Assembly (NCBI GenBank): GCA_905250115.1 | Contig: CAJNOI010000120.1 | Span: forward strand, 238,327-302,326 | Source: Adineta steineri | Taxonomy: Eukaryota; Rotifera; Eurotatoria; Adinetida; Adinetidae | Length of the DNA stretch: 64,000 nt | Direction: 5' to 3' | In this document: positions 52,817-63,345 of the stretch, piece by piece | Layout: each line of letters starts with the position of its first letter | How positions within the stretch are numbered: position 1 is the first letter of the stretch | Position numbers and translations under genes: made by a program | The notes under the pieces: generated by a model | Seen by the model: the letters and a program-made list of their open reading frames with translations, nothing else | The model's database searches: none | What the model was told of the DNA's origin: nothing

Positions 52817-54325
52817 ATGTTCGAAGATCTGCCCGATGAAATTCTTATGATCATTTTTCAATATTCTGGTGATCCTTACACAATATTAACAACATATCTT
52901 GGTTTAAATCAACGTATAAATCGAATTCTTATCGATAAACATTTACATTTATTAACAAATTTTCTTTATACAAAATATAATAGTGATTATTATGACTCAG
53001 AAATCTTTCAAAATGCATCTCAACAATTATTAATGTTGAATTCAAATATTGATAAAACGAAGCTTGATGAGATTTTTCGACCATTAATTCTGTTTCATAT
53101 ACGACAGACATACATTCAACAAGGACAAGAATTTCAATTATTGACAGAACAACATAATTCTATTCGTCAAAATCTTTCCAATAACGAAAAACGTCAAGTC
53201 GATTGTGAAGTTAAAATTCAATTTTTGAATTTAAACAAATTAGATCGATCGATTGAAATATTCCAAAATATTAAAAAACTAATTTTAAAACAAGGTGCTC
53301 GTTGTGAATGTGAAGATGGTCCGGGATATTTCAATCTAATCAGCGCTGTAAAGTATCTCTTACTTGTGCATATTTCTGAACCAAATTTTACAAGTCCAAT
53401 TTCACCTCACCTATTAACACAAACATTTAAAGCTCTACTTGTTTCCAATAATAATTTATTATATAATCAAGATTATGTTGGTTATACGGGTGATCCTATG
53501 GATATTTGGAAATTAATTGACATTATTGTATTTACTATTTCGAGTTTAAAATGTCATTTTCATGATCGTAATTCATCGACATTGGTCAATATGAAATATT
53601 ATCATGAGATCGTTCATTTCTATTTATTTATCATACAATGTCGAAAACAAACACATCACGAGCAAGAAAAAAATATGTTTCTAATGTTAGATTATATTTC
53701 AAATATGAATGATAATCTATTGATTCAATTAACAAATACGGAATTATTGAAAATGGTTGTTGAGGAAACTAACTTTAATGATACTGAAGATAATTATTGG
53801 TTAGAGACACATTTAAGACAAAAAGTTGAGTATGTTGTTAAAGCGAAGCAGTTTCATGTAATTGTATATCTAGCACAATCTGAACGAATTCCATGGAAAA
53901 AAACTTTCAATGAACCAAAAAATTTTATTCGAAAATTTATTAATGCAATCATACTTGATGAATCGGGACGACGATTCCTATTGCAAATCATGGAAACAAT
54001 ATCATTAGATTTGTTATTTTTCAAAAAGCAGGTTTTCTTTCTTCTATTAAAAAAACGAGAACGTAAACTATTAGAACAACTACTACAATCATCGCCTGAA
54101 TTTCTCAATGAATTAGATGAAGATGAAAATGATGCATTACTTTATACTTGTTTGAAAGTTTCTGGTCTTCGGCATCGAATTATAGAACTTTTAATTAAAA
54201 TGGGATCGAATATGGAACGAAGAAACTCTCAAGGGCTCAATTTTATGGATACATTACAATTACCGCGAAATCGAAATCTATCAAAGAAATTAGTTGAATT
54301 CGAGATTATTTTTAATGATAATTAA
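52817..54325 (+). CDS. F-box protein with ankyrin-like end
   Basis: Single exon, 502 aa from the ATG at 52817. The F-box is at the start (FEDLPDEILMIIFQYSG), followed by a typical NQRINRILID segment. The large middle is helical (KLDRSIEIFQNIKKLIL, YYHEIVHFYLFIIQC) without LRR pattern. The last 80 residues (ENDALLYTCLKVSG, HRIIELLIKMGSNMERRNSQG) look like two ankyrin-type repeats. It differs from the LRR-type F-box genes here and represents a second F-box class in this genome. Presumed ubiquitin-ligase substrate receptor. Confidence 0.75.
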   Translation: MFEDLPDEILMIIFQYSGDPYTILTTYLGLNQRINRILIDKHLHLLTNFLYTKYNSDYYDSEIFQNASQQLLMLNSNIDKTKLDEIFRPLILFHIRQTYIQQGQEFQLLTEQHNSIRQNLSNNEKRQVDCEVKIQFLNLNKLDRSIEIFQNIKKLILKQGARCECEDGPGYFNLISAVKYLLLVHISEPNFTSPISPHLLTQTFKALLVSNNNLLYNQDYVGYTGDPMDIWKLIDIIVFTISSLKCHFHDRNSSTLVNMKYYHEIVHFYLFIIQCRKQTHHEQEKNMFLMLDYISNMNDNLLIQLTNTELLKMVVEETNFNDTEDNYWLETHLRQKVEYVVKAKQFHVIVYLAQSERIPWKKTFNEPKNFIRKFINAIILDESGRRFLLQIMETISLDLLFFKKQVFFLLLKKRERKLLEQLLQSSPEFLNELDEDENDALLYTCLKVSGLRHRIIELLIKMGSNMERRNSQGLNFMDTLQLPRNRNLSKKLVEFEIIFNDN

Positions 54326-56223
54326 TATTTCCTCGACTGTAGTGAGGTTCATATAAAAAAATTGTTTGTCTGTGGCAGGTCAAAAGAACATATCTTCTGA
54401 TTGTGTTTATTCGGATCTGAGGGTGGATGTGGATGTCGATATATATATATATGGAAATACAACAATACATTTTAAACTACTATCTACATATTGATGAAAA
54501 AATTAAAAACCGAAGTTTTGAAAGGCTAGTTACTATCCACTATGTACGGATATATGATGTAAATTAATATCAATAATGCTCTATCATCGTCGTTCCAAAG
54601 ACGAATAACTAAATATTAACAATACTTTTAGATGTGATTGATACGGTACTTGACTTTAATCATGTACGTATATAATTGATCACAAAATATTATACACTAT
54701 AAATATAACATGCGAATAGTGTCTGTTAGTCGCTTAAATCGAATTCGATCTTCTAAAAGCATCAGTCGTTATTGATATCTAGATTATTGTTGACGTACGA
54801 ATATTTATCGTTACAACAAGAATCTCATTCAAAAACTGCATTGATTGATAGAGAACCAATCATCATAGACTATCACTATAAATTCATAGATAGTTAACTA
54901 GACATAGCTTTCTAGAACAGCAAATTCCATTATTAATTCAACTAAATTTAATACGCATAGACAATAATCTAAATATAGCCGCGTTTATTATTGTTTTTTT
55001 AATAAAACCAGTCTGGAAAATTTTCTAATAGCATACTTATATACCGAGAGTGCATCAGTTTTGAAGTATTATATCTAAATATAAAAATATTCAGTTCTTT
55101 ACTGAAGAACAATATCATGTGCAACGATTTTGTTTGCCCTATATAGTCCTATTACTATTATTATCAGATTACGAATCCTTCATATTGGAAAATTTTAATT
55201 AAAAACTACTTTGTAAAGATTTATTTTTAATCCGAAAAGATATAATATTGTGATTAGAATACACTTCATCCTTTAAATATTTATCAAAATGCATAAAGCT
55301 ATCATTATCCAAATTATTTACAGTAGAAAATTTTAATATAATGATTTTATATACGGCGATACTTGTACAGTTTCATAGGTTAATACACCTGTTTTCAATG
55401 TATGCTGTCCAATCATTTTTGCAAATAATTTGATAATGTATTTTTCGATACAAAACAATATATTAAACAACAGTAGCAACGAGTAGACGATTTAAAATAT
55501 TAATACTGCATCTCACAATTTCCATCAAAATGTAATTAGCCAAGAAATATGACGTAGTAATAATATGATAGAAATTTAAATAACACGTATTATCATTCTA
55601 TTTTGCTACAAGGATAAGAATTTAATTTCCCTATGTCCTCAGAAGGACAGACAGTACGTATATAATTATTAAACACATCACCAAGGATAGATAATAAATA
55701 AAAGTATATTTGAGTAGAATATTTATGTTGTTAAAAGTGCAAAATACACACATGCGGAGATTTTGCATGGGGCTGACACAACAGTCAATGAGAAAAAATT
55801 TAATTAATATGAATTAAATAGAAATACTCTTCAAGTTCAATTTAGTCAATGCCGTTTTAAATCTATGTAAGTTGTTCTTCGTATTAAATCAAATTTTATA
55901 GTAAAGCTATTTTATAAGCAAAATATCAAATCACTTTTTATATTAAGTTATAGTTTAAATAACCAATTATTCATAGAAACAAGAAAAGTATAGCTTAGAG
56001 GTGACGTAGGAGTGCTGTGACGGAATGATATTTCTATTTGCGGAAGAGAAAATGAAATCTGTAATATTGCTAGTTGCTTCAAGTAATACGCCTTGAGTAC
56101 TCAAAGAAAAAAAAACGTTTAAAATATATATATACACATACAACATTGCATTCTCGGAATGATATTTTGATTCTTTCATCGCATTCTTTAATTTTATAGA
56201 ATAAGTTATTAAAAAATTTAGCA
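54326..56223. other. 1.9 kb spacer without gene
   Basis: AT-rich. Apart from the half hairpin at 54418 I see no gene, RNA or terminal repeat. Confidence 0.5.
54418..54452. repeat. telomere-like element, G-rich arm plus (AT)n
   Basis: TGAGGGTGGATGTGGATG followed by a short (AT)n run, 90 bases 3' of the F-box gene. No C-rich arm. Confidence 0.5.
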
Positions 56224-57225
56224 ATGTCTACAATCCTTTTGCCGATTCAACAAGCTATTACTCGCTATATTTTTCCGATCGTTGTTGCAGTTGGAAATTG
56301 TGGTAATCTTATTATTATCATTGTGTTCTCACAACGTGGTCGCCGCACGAACCCATGCTCTCTCTATTTACTTTTCGGTGCGATTGCCAATATAGTCAAT
56401 GTCAATATAGCTATTATACCGCTCATAAACGCACTATTAAATCCACCAGATCCTTTTACTCAGTCTCTTGCTCTTTGTCGCGTACGAGGCTATCTTATTC
56501 ATATATCGAATCATTATTTTCGTACGCTTGTCGTTCTCGCATGTATTGATCGATATGCCATGACAAGTATGCGTATATCCATACGCAATTGGTCATCACT
56601 TAAAGTGGCACGAAGAGCAATTCCTTTAGCATTTATTAGCTGGCTCTTAATAGCAAGTCACATTCTTGTCTTCGAAGATATTCAAAATGGTCGTTGTTTT
56701 GTCTTCGGACTCTATGGTACAGTGTTTAGTTTTTATAATATTATCATCAATATTCTACCTGGTTGTTTCATGCTAGTCACTGGCTTTTTAACAATGCGTA
56801 ATATACATCGTAGTCGAATGCGTATTAATCCAACAGAGCAAATAACAAATACAGGACGACTAGTGAACAAGAAAGAACTTGATCTGCTTAAGATTGTTGT
56901 AGCTGAAGTGTGTGTCTATTTGACTCTTACTACGTTATATCCCATTACTTTAATCTACTCATCATTTACCAGTAATGTTGTTAAGAATGCCGATCGTGTT
57001 CGTATCGAATCATTTATTAACTTTATCGGACAGAGTTGTCTTCTCTATTTTACTTCATCTTCCAATTTTTTTATCTATACTGCAACTTCAAAATCATTCA
57101 GACATGATATGAAAAAACTTCTATTTAGACTGAAACGACGCATTACTGTCCGACCGACGATCATTGCTAATTCCATAATGGAATTGGCAGTGCTTCGACC
57201 GCAACGCACTACGACTCACACATGA
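56224..57225 (+). CDS. rhodopsin-like 7TM receptor
   Basis: Single exon, 333 aa. GN in TM1 (VGNCGNLIIIIVF), a Cys before TM3 (LALCRVRGY) and one in loop 2 (NGRCFVF), DRY-type motif CIDRYAMTS at the end of TM3, a basic loop 3, and SSNFFIYTATSKSFRHD in TM7/helix 8. It shares layout with the receptor at 32369: the C-x-D-R region and the SS-x-S-x-x-R-x-D end. Ligand unknown. Confidence 0.8.
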   Translation: MSTILLPIQQAITRYIFPIVVAVGNCGNLIIIIVFSQRGRRTNPCSLYLLFGAIANIVNVNIAIIPLINALLNPPDPFTQSLALCRVRGYLIHISNHYFRTLVVLACIDRYAMTSMRISIRNWSSLKVARRAIPLAFISWLLIASHILVFEDIQNGRCFVFGLYGTVFSFYNIIINILPGCFMLVTGFLTMRNIHRSRMRINPTEQITNTGRLVNKKELDLLKIVVAEVCVYLTLTTLYPITLIYSSFTSNVVKNADRVRIESFINFIGQSCLLYFTSSSNFFIYTATSKSFRHDMKKLLFRLKRRITVRPTIIANSIMELAVLRPQRTTTHT

Positions 57226-57827
57226 ATTGTATATTCAGATGTCACTTTCTCTTTCTCTTTCTCGTTGTTCATTTTCTGCTGTCTGTACACCCACACTTCT
57301 TTTATATCTTATTCATTATTATTTTTGTCTTGTTCATCATTTATTCAATGCACCAATAAACCTTCATATACTTGCACCTTATCCTATTATAATTTCATCA
57401 TCTTTTATCTTACAATGATAGGCGGGGTGTGGGTGTGGGTACTTCTTCTTCATTCACACACACGTCCACATCCCTCAAGACTTTTTGTTCTTTATTCTGT
57501 TATATATATATAAAAATATTTATAATACTTTGAAATATAAAATTATTTTCTTTCTGTGAGGATCTGGCATAGTTTCTGCTGCCATCAACTTTCACCAAAT
57601 TCCTGATGTTTCTCGAACAAATTTTTAGATCTCGATAAATATCTCAAAACTAGAAATTTACTTTCTATTTATGATTGAAATTTATTATAGAAATAATTTC
57701 AACAAATATACCTTCATACTTCAGTGTCATAAGACTAATTTCTACGTTTCTCATTTATTAGAATGATACTTTATGGTGACTATAATATTTCTAATAATGA
57801 TTTTATTATATTTTTAAATAAATCTAT
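57226..57827. other. convergent spacer
   Basis: Between the ends of the 7TM gene and the acyltransferase gene. It holds a pyrimidine-rich run and the hairpin at 57421-57480. Confidence 0.5.
57421..57480. repeat. telomere-like hairpin element
   Basis: G-rich arm GCGGGGTGTGGGTGTGGG (two tandem TGTGGG units) and C-rich arm CACACGTCCACATCCCTCAAG. Confidence 0.75.
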
Positions 57828-59960
57828 TTATCTTTTGAATAATTTTTTTTCTATAATAAAAAATGGTCTTTCTAAAAAGATAAGTATAGGAATAGCTGCA
57901 GCGTAACTTAAAAATAATTGTGATACATAATTATTGATTACAGTAAGTGGTTGATAATAGAATGGCATTGTTTGATTGTATATAATAATATAGATAATAG
58001 TCAAATGAATTAGATAAGTTGCATAATTTAAACGTGTTAAAGGAATCCAAATAGGCCATGATAAAATTTTGTTTACTATTCCATTTTCAGTAACACTACA
58101 CAAAAAAATAATCCATCCAACAGCTAAAGACCAAGCAGGACGAGACAACATATCATAAGCAATGATCGATGCTCGATTAAGACCATTGACTGAATTATAA
58201 TCACCATACATTGAAAACATACAAACCAAAAAACTTGATATAGTAAGAAGATTTCCTATTAATTTTATTTTACTGTTAATAGAATATGTACGACCTTTAT
58301 TAATAACAAGAAAACCAGTAAGAAGACCTATAGCATAAGCCGAAATTCGACACCATGGAGCAACATAGATAACATTAAAGTAAGTAGGTTCAGTCTATTA
58401 AGATAAAAATTGAAACAATTCTGAAAGATTTTCTTTTTGTTACTTACAGGCTGTGTAGATTGTTGAATAGCATTACGTACATTATTAGGATTGAGATGAG
58501 GATAGTAAAGAAGAAGACCAAAAATTGATGCCATACTGATAAAAATATAAATAATACCGACAATATATGCAAGTTGTTTTCGTCCAAGTACAAATGGAAT
58601 AAGAACAAGTGGAGCAACCCAATGAAATTGCATATCATTGAAAAGATACCATGAAACATTCAAACACATATTTTGTGGTTTAATTAAATTCCCAATATAA
58701 AAAAAAGCTGTCCACCAATAATAATTCCGACATTCTTCCGATTCAAATCCTTGTTGAGAAGGATATGCCGGTCCATAACCAAGATAAGGTGTTAAATAAA
58801 TACTCATAAACATAATAATTATAAAAGTAGGTGTCAATCGAATATATCGATGAATATAATAGAGAAACATAAATCGACGGGATAATTTTTCTTTCTTAAC
58901 TTGTCGAACAAAAAGAATAGCGGTTAAAAAACCACTAAGAACAAAAAATGTATCAACATTTAATACAGCACTTGTAATTAATTGAAAAATAAAATAATGT
59001 GACCAAGAAATAACATCAAGATTATTAACTGTATAGTTCATACCAAATAGAAATGAATGACAAAATATAATATAAAAAAGAGCAAGTACACGAATACCAT
59101 TAATAAAATGAAATGAATTTTCAGATTTTTTTTGTTCCATATTAAAAATATATTGTAATGTACGAAGAGCGGAAAATTCAGCTATCCATATTTTCTTTGA
59201 TAATGGCTCATTATTCATAATAATAAGATCGATTATAGTTGCTATAAGAACAAGAATAATTAATATCGAAAGAATAACACATATTATTATTGTTCCTATT
59301 AATCGATTATTTCTTTCATTAAGATGATCATTTGAACAATGTAAATAATCATTTGTTAGATTTATACTGTTATTTAACATGCTTTGAACTAGTGAAACTA
59401 TTGATTGACTATGACATGATGAAGGGAAACAAAGACCTATAACTATACTTGAACTAACAAAAGCACCTGCATTTGATGGATTTGTTAATAGTTTACCTAA
59501 GTAGATTTTTGGTATAAAAATTCGAAATTTTGATAGATTTATACGTACAATATTGAGTTTCAAAAGGTTGTTTTACGTATGATTGACTATCATATTGATA
59601 TAAAGGTTGAATACATTCATCATAATTCCCAGCCCAAAAGACATTACCTTTGAGTAAACCAGATGGTAAAGGTTTACCCCAAGAATCTAATATTTTCAAT
59701 GCCCATAATTGTTGATTTAATACACCTTGAATCACTAATTCAATATCTTGTTCACATGTCGTATTCTTATTATTGAATAATAATATATTTGCTAATAATT
59801 CCTCGAGTCTAGAATTGATATATGGTAAACTATTAAGATTAAGTAATTCGTATTGTTGTCGAATAGTTTTTTCAAAATTAGATGGAATTGTTTGATCTCT
59901 TAATTGACAATCGATGTGTTGAAATGAGAAGATCAAGAGTAATATTATTCCAGTAAACAT
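57828..59960 (-). pseudogene. acyltransferase-3 / NRF-6-like membrane protein with a one-base frameshift
   Basis: Minus strand. A signal peptide (FTGIILLLIFSFQHIDCQ) leads into an extracellular NRF-type domain (NVFWAGNYDEC, FETQYC). At about 59546 the frame slips by one extra base and continues as INLSKFRIFIPKIYLG. The acyltransferase-3 domain follows with HFINGIRVLALFYIIFCHS (conserved Arg and His), WWTAFFYIGN and about ten TM helices. A GT-AG intron at 58395-58447 joins to the last exon (57828-58394). Counting out one base gives about 692 aa, a usual length for the family of nematode nrf-6/ndg-4, linked there to lipid or drug uptake. Everything but the slip is intact, so a recent null allele or a sequence error are both possible. 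Confidence 0.75.
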
Positions 59961-60999
59961 ATTTAGTTATCTAAAAATATAATGTATCAATACAAAAGAA
60001 TGATATTACATCAAACTGACATAATATGTCAAGGCCATAATGATAAGATATTTTGTATATAACAAAAAGAGCAAGTATCATTATAGAACCAAATAGAATA
60101 TCTTACAGTCATTTTTGTGAACTTCAATGATGTCGACGTAGTGATCTGTTTTACTGTAATATGTATAACCGATTACATACGTCATCGTTCACCATTCTCC
60201 ATATGTTTTCTATGGATAACGATAATAATGAAAATGAAAAAGCCAACGTTACATTTCTATGTAGAATAAAATATATTTTGCATACATCTTAGTTATTTAA
60301 AAGTGCTTATATCATAGTATACAAAATAAATTTCGTAATAACATCTCAAGTAGATAAGAGCCTCAAAACAAATGACGAATAAAAGCAAATATTCTAACAG
60401 TAAATAAACGCAAAAATGTCATTCTTACGCAGTTCTAATGAGATCTTACATTATATATCATAGTATAGTATTATTTAGTGGTATAAGTTATATACCTATT
60501 ATTCAACAATACTCATTACTACTACAAATAAGTGCTGTTCTTTCACAACTTTTAGATCAGATCGTGTTCTAAAAATCTTTATTATTTAATTATACAGATA
60601 AATATTATGATGATTCTATTATTGATTATAGGACGATCAAATTCTCATAAATCTATGAAACTAATTATATTTTTGCTTAAATATAAGTAGCTAGTGCAAA
60701 CGGCGAAGATTTTCTAATCCTGTGACATAATGGTATAGAGATACGAGACAGAATATGAACTCACTTGATTCGTAATTTAATAGTTGTTACTATTACTAAT
60801 GTATCTATCGTTCTTGAACTGTATGGGTTAAATAGTTTTATTTTGTTCCCTTTTTTCTCCTAATAAAATAATCAAATCTTTTTCGAATTTAGTAGCCATT
60901 GAATTTATTGATATATAATATGATTAAGAGTTTACAACACAACAAAAAAAGCGTTTTGTAATGATATTAATTAGATAGTTGCTAGACCAAATGGAAATC
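59961..60999. other. spacer without gene
   Basis: AT-rich 1 kb between two minus-strand genes. Nothing recognised. Confidence 0.5.
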
Positions 61000-61961
61000 T
61001 TATGTTCGTGTAGTAGTAGTAGCAATAGTAGTCACTTGTGCTGGAGGGCCTTTGATAATTCGGGAAACGTGTTGTTTAACATATTGTCGAAATTCATGAT
61101 GGTACATGAACATATTCATAATGTTAATCCAAGCACTAATGATAGGCAAAGCTGTTAAAATTTTAAATGTCAATGTTAATTGAAATAGAATTCCATAAAT
61201 TATTCGACAAATATAAAGTGGAATCCAACCTATAACATATACAAGCATCATAGCAATAATATGCTTTAAAAGACTTTTTTCTCGATCGTTAAAAACAGGT
61301 TGAGATGTTGTTTGTCTTGCTAACATATTCCCTGCTGGAGCCACACGTCGACCAGATGACCATGTATGAAGAAATATAATCAAATGAACGACTATCATTA
61401 TAGTACATGGAAATATAATGACAATAATTAATATGTATATATCTGCTATAAATCGTGTTATAAACCCTTCACATGTCTAACAGATAAAATAAATAAGAAT
61501 TTTATTTGATAATAAATAATTTTTACCTCAGCTGATCGAGTAATCAAAGGAATAGGTGCTATTATTGCTAAAAACCATTGAATGCCACAACAAATTAATA
61601 TCCATTTTTTTGTTTTAAATAATAATCGTGTTGGATATAAAACTCGACATAATTGATTAATGGACATAACCACTAAGGAAAAAGTAACACCACAAACTGG
61701 AATATTCCATAAATATTCACTAAATACACACAAGCTAAAATAGATAATTGGAAAGAAGTTGACTAGAATAAGAAATGTAGTAGTGATAAGATTCAACAAT
61801 AAATTCCATAAAACGACATTGAGCAGAACTATATTAGCTGGTATATGGAATCTTTTTACCGAGAGAATAATTGAACCATAAAATATTACCGGTAATAAAC
61901 CCAATAAGAGAGTGCCAATCATTAAATATTGTATAATATTTCCTATAGTATATATATCCAT
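61000..61961 (-). CDS. 7TM receptor, bdelloid-expanded family
   Basis: Two exons on the minus strand, 61961-61527 and 61476-61000, with donor GTAAAA, acceptor TGTTAG and phase 0 (303 aa). The ATG at 61961 (MDIYTIGN) is preferred, since the frame upstream has no other ATG before it ends. TM1 is GTLLLGLLPVIFYGSIIL; the TM3 end reads INQLCRVLYPTRLLFKTKK in the place of DRY; loop 3 is basic (SSGRRVAP); TM7 is followed by MYHHEFRQYVKQHV. It belongs with the receptors at 20143, 29920 and 51046 and, unlike them, has an intron. Confidence 0.75.
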
Positions 61962-63099
61962 GTCAATATATAATTTGAGTCTGGATGAAATAACGCAGCG
62001 AGAATTTTTTTTAAATAAATATTCGAGATCTACTTGAATCAAGCTTAATGCTTTGGGTTTTTATATGGAAAAACGTTAATCTCTCTTGCATATCATATAA
62101 GTATCAATGTTTTCCATCGATATGTCTATAGATAATTTAAGATGACAGTAATTTTGTATTTAAAAAAAATTATTATTCGCTACTTGTCAAACTCTTTTAA
62201 ATATTTTTATGATAAAAGACGTCATCACAATAATCATAAATATCATGTCTTGTATTTGACATTATACTCACAGGAACATGTCATTGGTACCTAAATGTTC
62301 TACTTTCATATACTTAATTTTATCATCTATTTAGATATCTTTCTTATTAGACATTTTGAGCTTTATATTTATTATTTGTTCTCAATATAGAATCATACTA
62401 CATTGATTTAATCTTTTTAAATATTTCTTTCAACTTTCTCGATCGAAATTGAGAGCGCGAGTGACCCACACTTCTTTTTTTGTTGAATATCTGTAACTCT
62501 TGCGAAATTTCATAATCAAATAACGAAAGAATATAATTACAACTGGTCTACACTAATGATGAGAATAAAGCACAAGAATCCGATCGCAGTATGCAAGAAC
62601 AGAACAATCTTGTCTGAAGAGAAATTCTATTTACAACAATATCATTCGAAAGTCTGAATCTGTTTTTTCGAGCGAGAATTTTGAGTGACAAAGTTCTATG
62701 AAGATATGTCAATAAAGATATTTTAAATATGTAATCTTAGTTATGTATGTTTTATACAAATACCTATTAAAACAATTATAACTATATACAAATTATTAAC
62801 CTCAACTCGTATAGACACAAAACATAAATGTAAGTGGTAACTGTTAAGTTATGAACTGATTACAGGTGCTGTTATTAAAATAAAATCGAATTTTGTGATA
62901 AAATCATTGCATTAAATGTTTCTTTATTGCTCATGTGAGATTTATTCTTAGAGATAAGGTTCATACTATTATCAGTGACTATTTATAAATGATTTCTTGG
63001 ACTAAATGAATCTGAATGATAGAAAATATGTTTATTTATTGTACAAAAATTCAATCTAGATTATTTAAAATGTTAAAGAGAGAAATATCATAAAGGATA
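61962..63099. other. spacer without gene
   Basis: AT-rich 1.1 kb. Nothing recognised. Confidence 0.5.
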
Positions 63100-63345
63100 T
63101 CAATTTGTTTTATGTTCTTGTAATATTGATTGTGTTGTTTGATCATGATGTGACTGATTGGATGTTATTTGTACTGCACAATATGCTGATGCATGATGCC
63201 AAGCAGTATGCCAACGTTGAATATCTATCTTATTTTCAATATGTTTTAGATATTTCGACCAATCAAACATGTTTATAGAAATATTTTCAATGATATTTAA
63301 AAACAATAATGCTTGTAATTTTTCACAGTTATGTAGTCGAAATGA
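63100..63345 (-). CDS. possible last exon of an unknown gene
   Basis: The minus-strand frame runs from about 63345 (FRLHNCEKLQALLFLNIIEN) through WSKYLKHIENKIDIQRW and WHHASAYCAVQITSNQSH to a stop at 63100. Composition is protein-like, with no ATG needed at its start. A weak acceptor (AAAATAG) precedes it. No upstream exon or family was found. Confidence 0.3.
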   Translation of the reverse strand, partial: SFRLHNCEKLQALLFLNIIENISINMFDWSKYLKHIENKIDIQRWHTAWHHASAYCAVQITSNQSHHDQTTQSILQEHKTN

